From positions 1 to 31,385 of the forward strand of contig CAAGIZ010000172.1 of assembly GCA_900770075.1 (NCBI GenBank): 31,385 nt of DNA, in the 5' to 3' direction. Of the stretch, positions 7,893-17,700 are shown one piece after another (position 1 is the stretch's first letter; each line of letters begins with the position of its first letter). A program made the position numbers and the translations under genes. The notes below the pieces were generated by a model, which searched no databases, was not told where the DNA came from, and was given only the letters and a program-made list of their open reading frames with translations. The stretch comes from Spirochaetia bacterium (lineage in GTDB: Bacteria; Spirochaetota; Spirochaetia; Treponematales; Treponemataceae).

Positions 7893-8069
7893 GACAAGCG
7901 CCAAATGACAGATGACAGATGACAATTATCAAAAAAGGCTGGCAAAGAACGACAATTGTCATGGAAAAATGGGGATTGTCAAAAGAGGGATTGGCAACCG
8001 ACAAACGATAATTGAAAGCTGACAAGCGACAACTGACAAACGACAGATGGCAACTGACAAATGACTAAA
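7893..8069. repeat. Degenerate heptanucleotide tandem repeat (GACAAMY-like)
   Basis: From 7993 to 8069 the sequence reads as eleven phased 7-base units, such as GACAAGC, GACAACT, GACAAAC, GACAGAT, GGCAACT and GACAAAT. The same phase can be followed back to 7951, and a second block out of phase by two bases covers 7893-7934. There are no spacers of CRISPR size. It begins 7 bases after a stop codon and runs into the terminator stem. Confidence 0.8.
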
Positions 8070-8105
8070 AAAGGCGGTCAAACAAAACATTTGACCGCCT
8101 TTTTT
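8067..8105. terminator. Bidirectional terminator between the 7121 gene and uxaC
   Basis: A perfect 16-base-pair stem, 8067-8082 with 8090-8105, around a 7-base loop. It has A6 on the left and T6 on the right, so it can end transcription in both directions of these convergent genes. Confidence 0.92.
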
Positions 8106-8107
8106 GC

Positions 8108-8139
8108 GCCTAAACGCCTGAGCGTCTAAACCTAAAAGC
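8108..8139. repeat. Degenerate octanucleotide repeats
   Basis: Four 8-base units: GCCTAAAC, GCCTGAGC, GTCTAAAC and CTAAAAGC. They lie between the terminator and the uxaC stop. A similar 8-9-base pattern lies near the uxaA stop at 19091. Confidence 0.45.
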
Positions 8140-8166
8140 CTGAAATTGACACAGGCCAATCCGCAT

Positions 8167-9576
8167 TTATTTTCCGAAGTAGCTGAGTGCGTTTCCGAAA
8201 GAAATGTCTTTTACGATTTTTGTGAGCATTTCCATGTCGTTCGGATATTCACCGTTTTCTACCCAGGTGCCGATTATATTGCACAGAATGCGGCGGAAAT
8301 ATTCGTGGCGTGAGTAAGAGAGGAAAGAGCGGGAATCTGTAAGCATACCTACAAATGCAGGAATCATGCCGAGGTTTCCGAGAACTTTAATCTGCTGTTC
8401 CATTCCGTCTTTGTGATCGCAGAACCACCAGCCTGAACCAAGCTGAATTTTTCCCTTTATGCCGCTACCCTGGAAACAACCCATTATTGTTCCGATTGAA
8501 TAGTAATCTTTTGGATTGAGCGTATAGAGAATTGTTTTTGGCGTACCGCCAGCGGCTTCAATCAAAGAAAGAAGACCTGCCAGGTTTTCTGCAACCGGCT
8601 TGTCGTGGGAACCGTCAAAACCAGTATCCGGTCCCAGTTTTGCAAACATTGCCTTGTTGTTGTCGCGGATTGCGTTCATGTGCCACTGCTGAACGATACC
8701 TCTCTGTTCGTAAGCACGGCCAAGGGCAACCAGAACTTTTGTCTTGTAGGCTTCTGCTTCTGCCTCAGAAATAGTTTCTCCGTTGAGGGCGCGGGCAACT
8801 ACTGCATCGATGTTAGCGTCAGTATCAACCTTGCATGGCGGGTATTCCAGAGCATGGTCAGAAGCCTTACAGCCGTTTTCGATAAAGAAGTCGAGGCGTT
8901 TGATGAGGGCAGCGATAACGTCGTCAGAAGTTTTGATTTCGATGCCTGAAACCTCGGAAAGTTTTGCAATGTAGTCTTTGTATGTCGGCAGGTTGATGTT
9001 TATTGCTTTGTCCGGGCGGTAAGACGGGCGAACTTTAGTTTCGATTTTGCCGATTGGAGCGGTTCCTGCAGCGATAGCCTTGTGGTATTCAAGGGAATCG
9101 ATAGGGTCATCGGTAGTACCTACTGCATAAACATTAAATTTTTTGAAAATACCCTTTACGGTAAGTTCTTCTGTCTGGAGCATGGCATTTGCCTTTTCCC
9201 AGATGCGTGGAGCAGATTCCACAGTCAAAGGTTCATAAATTCCAAAATAACGCTGGAGTTCAAGATGAGTCCAGTGGTAAAGAGGGTTGCCGATAAGGTG
9301 TTCGATGGTTTCTGCCCATTTAAGGAATTTTTCGTAGTCAGGTTTGTCGCCGGTGATGTAGTCTTCAGAAATGCCGTAAGTCCTCATCTGACGCCATTTG
9401 TAGTGGTCGCCTCCGAGCCAGATTTCTGTAAGGTTTTTGAATTTTTTGTTTTCTGCAATCTGGGCAGGAATAAGGTGGCAGTGGTAGTCCCAAAGGGGTT
9501 CATTTTTGCACGCTTCAAAAAGCTTCTGAGCGGTTTTTGTTTCCAGAAGGAAATTTTTGTCCATGAATTTTTTCAT
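8167..9576 (-). CDS. uxaC: Uronate isomerase (glucuronate/galacturonate isomerase)
   Basis: UxaC converts D-galacturonate to D-tagaturonate and D-glucuronate to D-fructuronate in the cytoplasm. The 469-residue length is typical. The N-terminus MKKFMDKNFLLETKTAQKLF and the metal-binding DYHCHL (His32, His34) are diagnostic of this amidohydrolase-superfamily enzyme. Further family segments are WHMNAIRDNNKAMF, GSGWWFCDHKDGM and MLTDSRSFLSYSRHEYFRRI. I place the start at 9576 because it matches the family start and has CTGGAG upstream; a longer frame to 9633 would add 19 unsupported residues. It is transcribed alone from a promoter at 9642-9670. uxaA and uxaB are elsewhere in the window on the same strand, so the pathway genes are scattered rather than in one operon. 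Confidence 0.96.
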   Translation of the reverse strand: MKKFMDKNFLLETKTAQKLFEACKNEPLWDYHCHLIPAQIAENKKFKNLTEIWLGGDHYKWRQMRTYGISEDYITGDKPDYEKFLKWAETIEHLIGNPLYHWTHLELQRYFGIYEPLTVESAPRIWEKANAMLQTEELTVKGIFKKFNVYAVGTTDDPIDSLEYHKAIAAGTAPIGKIETKVRPSYRPDKAININLPTYKDYIAKLSEVSGIEIKTSDDVIAALIKRLDFFIENGCKASDHALEYPPCKVDTDANIDAVVARALNGETISEAEAEAYKTKVLVALGRAYEQRGIVQQWHMNAIRDNNKAMFAKLGPDTGFDGSHDKPVAENLAGLLSLIEAAGGTPKTILYTLNPKDYYSIGTIMGCFQGSGIKGKIQLGSGWWFCDHKDGMEQQIKVLGNLGMIPAFVGMLTDSRSFLSYSRHEYFRRILCNIIGTWVENGEYPNDMEMLTKIVKDISFGNALSYFGK

Positions 9577-9641
9577 ATTTAACTCCAGAAAAAGTTTTTG
9601 CAACTCCGGGGATTCAAAGTCCCGAAATTTCAATTCTACCT

Positions 9642-9670
9642 ATTCTATTACGATTTTATGAATTTGTGAA
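9642..9670 (-). promoter_or_regulatory. Promoter of uxaC
   Basis: Read on the minus strand: TTCACA (9670-9665), a 17-base spacer, and TAGAAT (9647-9642). Each box matches the sigma-70 consensus at five of six positions. The leader is about 60 bases and contains a small GGGA/TCCC hairpin near 9608-9623. Confidence 0.65.
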
Positions 9671-9703
9671 CAGCGGAATTCAGCGTGAAATTTAGGGAGA
9701 GGT

Positions 9704-9835
9704 GGACGGCATCTTATGGTTAAGCAAAGCATTTGTGTCTGCGAAAAGCCTCTTAAAAAACCGGCTGCTGCAGGTTCGCTCACGCTCATTGCCGGGCAAG
9801 CCCGCCAACTAAAGCCTTTCGCATCCGGCGTAAGT
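9704..9835 (-). repeat. Bipartite structured repeat, copy B (inverted)
   Basis: Minus-strand copy of the element at 6931-7064. The core is 9835-9752, the 36-base spacer 9751-9716 differs entirely from copy A, and the terminal 12 bases 9715-9704 are identical. The outer stem CCGGATGC/GCAGCCGG and the T-run are kept; the inner hairpin has one mismatch. It lies upstream of the uxaC promoter. Confidence 0.75.
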
Positions 9836-10001
9836 TTTTTTGTACCGCTGTTATTGATTTTATAAAAAAGTTGGTTGGTGGTTATATTAGAAGAAAGGAC
9901 AGATGTAACCTTGGGAAGTGCTGATTAACACTTTGAAGCAATTACTCACACTTCTCGTCAAATTGCAATTAGCTACATTCAGGGTGGATCTTGTAGAGTG
10001 A
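9836..10001. other. Intergenic stretch without recognised feature
   Basis: Between repeat copy B and the promoter of the AAA-like gene I see only AT-rich sequence and a short palindrome AATTGCAATT at 9961-9970. There is no credible reading frame. Confidence 0.5.
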
Positions 10002-10030
10002 ATGACTATTTTCACATTACATGTTATATT
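10002..10030 (+). promoter_or_regulatory. Possible promoter of the 10037 gene
   Basis: ATGACT (10002-10007), a 17-base spacer, and TATATT (10025-10030) preceded by TGT, which forms an extended -10. The box ends 6 bases before ATG 10037, so a leaderless transcript is expected. Confidence 0.55.
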
Positions 10031-10036
10031 GATTAT

Positions 10037-11596
10037 ATGAACAAGCCGCGATACCTGCCCATCGGCATTCAGACATTTGAAAAAATCCGCGTTGATAATG
10101 CTGTTTATGTGGATAAAACTCAATTTATCGAAGAACTCACGCATTACAAGTGCCCTTACTTTTTGAGCCGTCCGCGACGTTTCGGTAAGTCTCTTTTTCT
10201 TTCGACTTTGCGAAGTTATTTTGAAGGGCGAAAAGATTTGTTTGAAGGGCTTGCTATTTCTAAAACAGAAACTGAATGGAAAAAGTACCCGGTTTTTTAT
10301 TTTGATTTTAACGTGGGCGATTTTACTACAGAAGAGAATTTCAGGAACTCTCTTTCAAAAAAACTCAGTGGCTATGAAGAAATTTACGGTTTTCATGGGG
10401 GAGAAAATTTTGCAGACAGATTCAGTGATTTGCTAAAAGCTGCTCACGAGCAGACAGAGCTCCAGGCGGTCGTTCTTGTGGACGAATATGACAAGCCTCT
10501 TTTAAACGCAATTGATGACCCGGCACTTGTTGATACATTCAGAAAAATCTTAAAATCTTTTTATGGTGTTCTCAAAGGCGAGGATGCACACCTGCAGTTT
10601 ATTTTTATTACAGGCGTAACCCGATTTGACAAGGTGAGTATTTTTTCTGACCTGAACAATTTAAACGATATCTCGCTTTCAGAAAAATATTCTGCAATCT
10701 GCGGAATCTCGCAGAAAGAACTGGAAGAAAACTTTGCTCCTGAAATTGAATCCATGGCGGAAAAAAACGGCTACACAAAAGATGAATGTATTGCCCGACT
10801 TAAAAAGAATTATGATGGCTATCATTTTTCAAAAATCTTGAATAACGACATTTATAATCCGTTCAGTCTTTTAAAGGCGTTCTCAGATTTGAGTTTCGGC
10901 AGTTACTGGTTTTCTACCGGCACGCCGACCTTCCTTACCAAAATGATGCTTGACATGAGTTTTGACTACAAATCTCTGGAAGAAGGAATTGATGTCGATT
11001 CCCGTTCGCTTGAAGAATACCGCCTGAACGCAACGGAGCCGGTTCCGCTTTTGTACCAGACTGGCTACCTTACAATCAAAGATTACGAAAGGGATTTTGA
11101 CAGCTACACAATCGGGGTGCCAAACGAGGAAGTAAAATTCGGTCTGTACAAAAGGCTTCTTCCGCTTTATTTAGGCTATCCGACTGACGACAAAAAAATC
11201 GAAATCGTAAATTTCCTGAAAGAACTCCGCGCCGGCAAAGTGCAGGAATTTATGGAACGCATAAACAACATTTTTGCCGCCGCTCCGAAACAGACGAACC
11301 AAAAGCAGTACGAGCTAAACTGTCAGGCATTTATCTGGCTGATTTTTAAGCTGATGGGAGAATTTGTTTTGTGCGAAGTGCAAAACGGAAAAGGCAGAAG
11401 CGATGCCGTTGTGTGGCAAAAAGATGCGATTTACATTTTTGAATTCAAGATGGACGGCACTGCTCAGGAAGCCATGCAGCAGATTAACAGCAAGGACTAC
11501 CCGATAGCCTACAAAAACGACGGCCGCAAAATCGTAAAAGTGGGCGTAAACTATTCCAGCGCAGAAAAACAGCTTACCGAGTGGGTGATTGAATAA
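10037..11596 (+). CDS. AAA-ATPase-like / PD-(D/E)XK nuclease-like protein
   Basis: The 519-residue protein belongs to the large family pairing an N-terminal AAA-ATPase-like domain (PF09820 type) with a C-terminal PD-(D/E)XK nuclease-like domain (PF08011 type). The start LPIGIQTFEKIRVDNAVYVDK is typical. The P-loop variant SRPRRFGKSL lies at about residues 49-58, and the Walker B is VVLVDEYDKPL. The nuclease-like motif is DAVVWQKDAIYIFEFK near the C-terminus. The family is expanded in gut anaerobes and treponemes; its function is unknown, with defence or mobile-element roles only suggested. I choose ATG 10037 over GTG 9998 because it matches the family N-terminus, although no ribosome binding site precedes it. 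It stands alone between repeat copy B and addB. Confidence 0.85.
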   Translation: MNKPRYLPIGIQTFEKIRVDNAVYVDKTQFIEELTHYKCPYFLSRPRRFGKSLFLSTLRSYFEGRKDLFEGLAISKTETEWKKYPVFYFDFNVGDFTTEENFRNSLSKKLSGYEEIYGFHGGENFADRFSDLLKAAHEQTELQAVVLVDEYDKPLLNAIDDPALVDTFRKILKSFYGVLKGEDAHLQFIFITGVTRFDKVSIFSDLNNLNDISLSEKYSAICGISQKELEENFAPEIESMAEKNGYTKDECIARLKKNYDGYHFSKILNNDIYNPFSLLKAFSDLSFGSYWFSTGTPTFLTKMMLDMSFDYKSLEEGIDVDSRSLEEYRLNATEPVPLLYQTGYLTIKDYERDFDSYTIGVPNEEVKFGLYKRLLPLYLGYPTDDKKIEIVNFLKELRAGKVQEFMERINNIFAAAPKQTNQKQYELNCQAFIWLIFKLMGEFVLCEVQNGKGRSDAVVWQKDAIYIFEFKMDGTAQEAMQQINSKDYPIAYKNDGRKIVKVGVNYSSAEKQLTEWVIE

Positions 11597-11688
11597 AAAC
11601 TGCCGGAGAATTTCCTTAGAAAACTACAAACAATAAAAGTACATGGAATGCGAGACGGTGGATGTGCGCCCCTTCTTTAAAAATAAGT

Positions 11689-11716
11689 TTTTCAAAAAAA
11701 ATATTTCAAGTATAAT
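11689..11716 (+). promoter_or_regulatory. Probable promoter of the addB-addA operon
   Basis: TATAAT at 11711-11716 matches the consensus exactly; TTTTCA at 11689-11694 is a weaker -35 box with a 16-base spacer. A ribosome binding site GGAAG lies before ATG 11751. Confidence 0.5.
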
Positions 11717-11750
11717 GTTTTGTGCTAAATTTTAAATTCGGCAGGAAGAG

Positions 11751-14723
11751 ATGGCAGAATACTTGAATAATTTGGTTGAACAGGTTTTAAAAGAAAACAT
11801 AAAAAATCAGAATGTTATTTTTGTTTTTCCTACGGAAATTGCTGCGGCAATGTGGGCGGATCGGGCAATTTTTGTTACTGACTGTAAGGCGGTTGCCCTG
11901 GAACGTTTTTTGGCGTGGGATAAGTTTAAAGGGCAGGCGGTAAGGAGCGAAAATCAAGACAAGACATCGGTTCCTTCGGTTATGCGGCAGATTTTTGTTG
12001 CCCGTCTTATTGAAGAAAATGCAGAAAATCCCTTTTTTAAAAGTTTGATTGCCAGGGAATATTCAAAAACTGCGGAAGGGTTTGCCGGTTGGATTGCTTC
12101 TATTTTGCCTAAACTTGCAATGTGGAAGGATTATTTTGAGAAAAAATCCTTAAAAAATGGTGAAAAAGACGATGAAGATGAGGATTTGCTGGTTTTGTAC
12201 GAAAAATACAGCGAATTTTTGAATAAATATAATTTTTTTGATCCTGCATGGGAAAAACCTCCTTTTAAGAACAACGGAAACCGTTATTTTATCTTTTTCC
12301 CGGAAATCAATTCGGACTGGGAAGAGTACAAAAACATTTTGGAATCGGCAAAGGATTTTATTTCGATTGTAAATGTTCCTGATTTGTCTGAGTCTGCCGG
12401 GGTTGCTGATGTGTCTGGGGACGGTGCCGGGGAAGTGCCGGAAGGGGTTGAAGTAAAATTTTTTAGCAATGCCAGGGTGGAAATAAAAAATCTGGCGAAC
12501 CGGCTTTTTGAACTTCATCACCGGGAAAATCTGGCATGGGATTCTATGGCGGTGAGCGTGCCGGACATGGTGCACTATGGTGCTTACATTGACAGCGAAC
12601 TTGATTTGATGGAAATTCCCCATGTAACGAGGTTTTCCAGGGTGTTGAGCGGAACTCCTGCAGGAAATTTTTTTAATCAGTTAAAGGATTGTATCAGCTC
12701 AAAAAACAGTTATGAGTCGGTTAAGAACCTTCTTCTGAACGATTCTCTTCCGTGGAAAGATTTGGAAACGGCTAAAAAGCTTATTGCCTTTGGTCAGGAA
12801 AATCACTGTATTTGCAGTTATGTCTACAATGGTGAAAATTTTGACGTCTGGGAAAAATCTTTTGAGGACGTAAAGCATAGGGATTTTGAGGTAGAAAATT
12901 TTTACAAAACCCTGAAAAACTGTCTGAGAAAATTCAGCCTTGCAAAGAGTTTTGATGCAATCCGTACTGCGTATTTTGAATTCAGAACCAGATTTTTTGA
13001 TATGGAAAAATGCAGCGTTACTGCGGATAAAATTCTGGGCAGGTGTGTTTCTGAACTGGGCGGGTTAATTGACCTTGAAAAACAGTATGACTGTTCCCTG
13101 CCTTCACCGTTTAATTTTTTTGTCGAGCAGCTTGGCAGCAAAAAGTATCTTGAACAGGCGGAAAATTCTGGAGTTCAGATTTATGAGTACAAGACGGCGG
13201 CCTGTGCCCCTTTTGACGCCCACCTGATTGTGGATTCCAGTCAGGCTTCCCTTAACGTTTCGTACAGGGATTTTTCTTTTTTGAATGAAAACAAGCGTAA
13301 AAAGCTTTTAAATCGGGATGAATTGAATGTTTCGGAGAAATTTATTTGGCTTTACCGGCTTAACAGTTTGAAACAGACGGCATATTTTACCTGTGCTGAA
13401 AGAACTCTGGATGCTTATGCGCAGCCGGTGAGCTGTCTGAAAGTGAATGACCTGCGGCGAGAAAGCGACGAAAATGTGCTTTTCGGACAGAATCCCTACA
13501 ATTCTGAAAAAAGATGGTTTTGTGGAGGGGAAAATGCTGAATTTCCGGCCAAAATAACTGAAATTCAGTCTGAAAGTTTTAATAACTGGTTGAAATTTCA
13601 GAAAACTGATTTTGAAACCGGGGGGATGGCCGGAATTGCAGGAGGTGCACAAAGGGCTGAAAAGGCGGCTTCGGCTGTGGCGGAATTGAATTTTAAACCT
13701 TCTGACTCTTCGGGCGGCAGGGAAAATTCAATCTATGTTTCAAAAAGTCTGCTTTCCCGTTTTTTTGACTGCCCCAGAAAGTGGCTTTTTTCCTGCAGGG
13801 AGATGGATTTGCGGGAGCAGGACAATGCGGCGGTTTTGCTTGACCGTTATTCTGCGGGCAATCTTTACCATAAAATTCTGGAATTGTATTTGAATGAGTT
13901 GAAAGCACAGAATCTTGTTTTGCAGATTGAGGGTGGTGTTTTGGAGCCGCAATTGGAGCCTCAATACGAAGAAATTCTGGAAAAATCCATTGACGAGGCT
14001 ATAAATTTTGACGGCAGCGGAAGCGAAAAAAACTGTTTTCTAAAGAAGGAACTTCTTAGAACCACCCGGCCGGCGATAGAAAAAACAATTTTTAATTTTG
14101 TAAAGAAATTTACAGCGGTATTCAACAACTGCATGGTGGAAAACTGCGAAGAATCCCTGAAAATTCAGGATGATGAACTGAATTTTACTTTTAACGGAAG
14201 GACGGACTGTCTTTTGAAAGATTGCGAAAACGGTCAGTTTTATCTGGTGGATTTTAAGAATTCGGATTATGCAGTTCCAAAAAATCTGTATCTTGAAGAG
14301 CCTGAAGGTGGCGAAGAGTCTGAGGGCGAAAATTCCGGGGAAAATGCTGTTGAAAAAACAGACCTGCCTTTGGAAGAGCAGAATTTGCCGGATTTTCAGA
14401 TGCCTTCTTATACCTGGCTTTTGGAAAAACAGGAAAATATATGTATTCAGAATGGGGCGTTTTTCAGCATAAACGAGGCAAATGTTTTTCCTGTATTCGG
14501 GGACGAAATGCAAAGGCGGGCCTGCTTAAAGAAGGAAATTCCTGACTGCGACCAGTTTAAAAAAACTACAGAAAAAGTGATTGAATGTGTAAAGGAATAT
14601 GTCCGGCGGATTAACCTGGGAGATTTCCGGCCAAATGACAAAGTTCAGGATTATAAAAGGTGTTCCGGCTGTGAGTATAATTCAATTTGCCGCAGAACTT
14701 TTAATGTGGCAAAAAAGGACTAA
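11751..14723 (+). CDS. addB: AddB-like subunit of helicase-nuclease (PD-(D/E)XK nuclease, Fe-S)
   Basis: A 990-residue protein and likely partner of the AddA-type helicase that starts 11 bases downstream. Together they would resect double-strand breaks for RecA-dependent repair. The C-terminal nuclease domain has GNLYHKILELYL, GRTD (Asp819) and VDFK (Asp834, Lys836), the RecB-nuclease signature. Four cysteines, C674 and then C971-x2-C974-x5-C980, reproduce the spacing of the AddB iron-sulfur cluster. Unlike classical AddB, the N-terminus (NVIFVFPTEIAAAMWADRAI) shows no Walker A, so the helicase-like half appears inactive. Acidic, Gly/Glu-rich insertions lie near residues 210-225 and 848-870. 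The symbol is given by domain and context; overall similarity to Firmicute AddB looks low. Confidence 0.78.
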   Translation: MAEYLNNLVEQVLKENIKNQNVIFVFPTEIAAAMWADRAIFVTDCKAVALERFLAWDKFKGQAVRSENQDKTSVPSVMRQIFVARLIEENAENPFFKSLIAREYSKTAEGFAGWIASILPKLAMWKDYFEKKSLKNGEKDDEDEDLLVLYEKYSEFLNKYNFFDPAWEKPPFKNNGNRYFIFFPEINSDWEEYKNILESAKDFISIVNVPDLSESAGVADVSGDGAGEVPEGVEVKFFSNARVEIKNLANRLFELHHRENLAWDSMAVSVPDMVHYGAYIDSELDLMEIPHVTRFSRVLSGTPAGNFFNQLKDCISSKNSYESVKNLLLNDSLPWKDLETAKKLIAFGQENHCICSYVYNGENFDVWEKSFEDVKHRDFEVENFYKTLKNCLRKFSLAKSFDAIRTAYFEFRTRFFDMEKCSVTADKILGRCVSELGGLIDLEKQYDCSLPSPFNFFVEQLGSKKYLEQAENSGVQIYEYKTAACAPFDAHLIVDSSQASLNVSYRDFSFLNENKRKKLLNRDELNVSEKFIWLYRLNSLKQTAYFTCAERTLDAYAQPVSCLKVNDLRRESDENVLFGQNPYNSEKRWFCGGENAEFPAKITEIQSESFNNWLKFQKTDFETGGMAGIAGGAQRAEKAASAVAELNFKPSDSSGGRENSIYVSKSLLSRFFDCPRKWLFSCREMDLREQDNAAVLLDRYSAGNLYHKILELYLNELKAQNLVLQIEGGVLEPQLEPQYEEILEKSIDEAINFDGSGSEKNCFLKKELLRTTRPAIEKTIFNFVKKFTAVFNNCMVENCEESLKIQDDELNFTFNGRTDCLLKDCENGQFYLVDFKNSDYAVPKNLYLEEPEGGEESEGENSGENAVEKTDLPLEEQNLPDFQMPSYTWLLEKQENICIQNGAFFSINEANVFPVFGDEMQRRACLKKEIPDCDQFKKTTEKVIECVKEYVRRINLGDFRPNDKVQDYKRCSGCEYNSICRRTFNVAKKD

Positions 14724-14734
14724 GTGGGGGAAAA

Positions 14735-17700
14735 ATGGCTGATGTAAAACAGATGCTGCCTGAACAGCAGGGGGCGATTGATTCGATAAAAAATACTGTT
14801 GTTGCTGCGGGAGCCGGTTCTGGAAAAACTACGGTTCTTTCGCTCCGGTATTTAAATCTTGTAAAAAAATATAAATTCAATGTTGATGAGATTTTGACTT
14901 TAACTTTTACAAAAAAAGCTACTGTGGAAATGTCTTCGAGAATTTACAGCGTTCTGAAAAAAGATGCTCCTGAACAAGCGGCGATTTTTTACAAGGCGAA
15001 TATTAAGACCTTGGACAGCTACTGCAACAGTGTGGCAAAGCTTGGGTGCCGTTATTACGGAATAAGCCCGGATTTTGTTCAGGATGATGCTGCAATACGG
15101 ACTCAGGTTAAGTCAAAAGCCCTGCCCTTTTTGCTGGAACACCGGGATAATGAAGCACTGAAAGAGTTTATAAAAGTTCAGGATTATGAAGAGGTTGCTG
15201 ATTCTCTTTTTATTGAGCCGGTTCTAGCACATTCAAAAATTGCTTCGCCCATCGACTTTAGGGCGGATTTTAAAAAACAGATAGAAAAAGTTGCAGAAGA
15301 ATGGAACAAAACCGTTCAAAATATTGCCGTTACTTTGGATCAGATTGAAAATTTTGAACAGGAGTTTTCTGGAAACAGGGAAAGCAAGTCCTTTGACACG
15401 TTTATAAAGGAAAAAGAAAAAAATGCCGCTCCTGAACCGCTGGTTGTTTCTGCAGAAATTCTTGAAAAGCAGGGAAAGTCATTTATTGGCGCCTATGCTG
15501 AGAGAATAAACGAAATAAATTATTCAAAACCGAGGGTTAAAGGTGATGAGGTTGATGCCGTAAAAGAGGCCATTGATTTATTCCGCTCTGCAAAGGATGA
15601 TTTGCTTTCTCTTGCCAATTATATTTATGGACTTGATTGCCTTGAAAAAATTCTGCCGCTTCTGGAAGAATTTCAGGAAATTGTAATGAATGTAAAACGG
15701 ACTTCAAACTGTCTTACTTTTGCCGACGTTTCCAATATGGCACTTAAAATTCTCTGCGATTATCCTGAGATTCGGGCCATAGAAAAAGAAAAGTACAAGG
15801 CTATTATGATTGATGAATTTCAGGATAACAACATAGACCAGCGGAATATGCTTTTTCTTTTGGCTGAAAAAAAAGAGAGGATGGAAAAAGGCGTTCCGAC
15901 GGTTGAAGAGCTGGAAAAAGAAAAACTGTTTTTTGTCGGGGACGAAAAGCAGAGTATTTACCGTTTCCGCGGGGCTGATGTAGAAGTTTTTAACAATCTT
16001 GCCGGTGATTTTTCTGACGGAACCCTGCAGATGTACACAAACCATCGTTCTAATCCCAAGCTGATTGCTGCCTTTAACACGATTTTTGGCGGTAATTTGT
16101 ATGCCTATGCGAAGGCTGAAAACGTTGAGTTTGACAGGACTCCGCCGGCTGTTTTTTATACCGAAGCCCAGCAGAAAAGCGGGGCGGAAATTCCTTCCTA
16201 CGAGGCTGTTTATCATTCAGTTCTTGCTGACGAAAAAAAGGTTGAAGCGGAAAACCAGAAGAAAAATTCAGACAAAAAGGTAAATCTTTCATTTTACTAC
16301 AAGGATACTGAAGCTCCGGCCGGGTATTTTACCGGGACTTATGCAGAGGCGGAATGGGTTGCAAAAAAAATTGCAGAAAAACACGAAAAAGAAGGATACG
16401 ATTTTTCGGACATGGCGGTTTTGTTCCGGTCGTATTCCCAGCAGGCTGTTTTTGAACGGGCATTTTTACGGCATGGAATTCCTTACAATACGGAAACCGT
16501 AAAGGGATTTTTTTCTGACGGACCTGTAAGCGATATTGCAGCCTATTTGAAACTTTGTGCATATAGCGACGACAGAATGGCCTATGCAAAAGTTTTGAGT
16601 TCACCATTTGTGAATTTGTCTGTTACCGAAACTCAGGCTGTGCTCTCTTTAAAGCAGGATGCTTTTTCTGAGGGTGCACAGGAGATTTTGGAAGGGGATT
16701 CCCTGATTCGCTTTAAAAATGCGGCAGGGCTTTTTGAAGAATTTAAGGATTTTGCAAAGGAAAATTCCCTCACTAAAACAGTTTTTAAACTATGGTATGA
16801 TTTTGGCTATCGTTTTGAAACTATGTGGAACGAAACTGTCAGAATGTACGAAAAACTCTATGACCTGTTATTTGCCCTTGCTCGGGAAGGTGATGAAAAG
16901 AACTTGAATCTTGCCGGTTTTGTGGACGGTCTTTGTGAGTATGAGGAAGAAAACTCAAAGCTTGAAATAAACATTCCTGTTGAAAAGTCGGAAGGCGTTC
17001 ACATAATGACTGTGCACAAGAGCAAGGGGCTGGAATTTAAAATTGTCTTTGTTTGTGATACTCAGCGCGGTTCTGTAAAGGAAAAAAGCGTGGTTCCTGT
17101 TTATTACAGTTCAAGATATGGTTTTGTTTTGAATACACCCCTGCACTTTGATGCAAAAAACTATTTTTATCTTCTGGCAAAGAGGGAGAACGAGTTGAAG
17201 CAGTGTGCCGAGATGCGCCGTTTGACTTATGTTGCCCTTACCCGTGCAGAAGACGAAATCTTTATTACCAACAGCAACTATGAAATTCCCAAAGAGGTGG
17301 AAGAATATATGCCGGGGGGAACAAAAAATGCCGATTCAATCTTTAAAACGCTGGCCCCGGTGATTGCTTTTTACAGCAATGAAGAGCAGTCGGATAACTT
17401 TTCTTACGAAGATGTTTCTCCTTTTTCAAAAATTGAGAGGATAGAACCTTTTATTCCTTCTGAAAGCGGCGGTGGTGCAAGGCGGAAAAACAATAAAAAA
17501 GCCAGAGAAGAATTTGTAAGCCAGCTGAAGAAAGAAAATTTCTACGAACAGGCTGAAATTATAAAAAAAGAAACTGTGGAAAAAAAATACGTTTCTCCAA
17601 GCAAACTCTATGGCGAAGCAGAAAATCTGGAACAGACCAGGGTTTATTCAAAAGATGAACTTAAAAATCTGCCGTTTTTTGAAATAAACGAGATTGTTCA

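Noticed and set aside
7893..8069. CRISPR array
   Set aside because: Units are 7 bases, directly adjacent, without spacers of 30-40 bases, and no cas genes are present.
9082..9582. 166-codon plus-strand reading frame opposite uxaC
   Set aside because: Antisense shadow of conserved UxaC sequence, with no recognisable motif.
6931..9835. Integron attC-like sites
   Set aside because: Treponemes can carry integrons, but there is no integrase gene here and I cannot identify the paired attC core sites; a generic structured repeat fits better.
10037..11596. Transposase or anti-phage system
   Set aside because: The AAA-like/PD-(D/E)XK family has no proven function; there are no terminal repeats or partner genes to support either.
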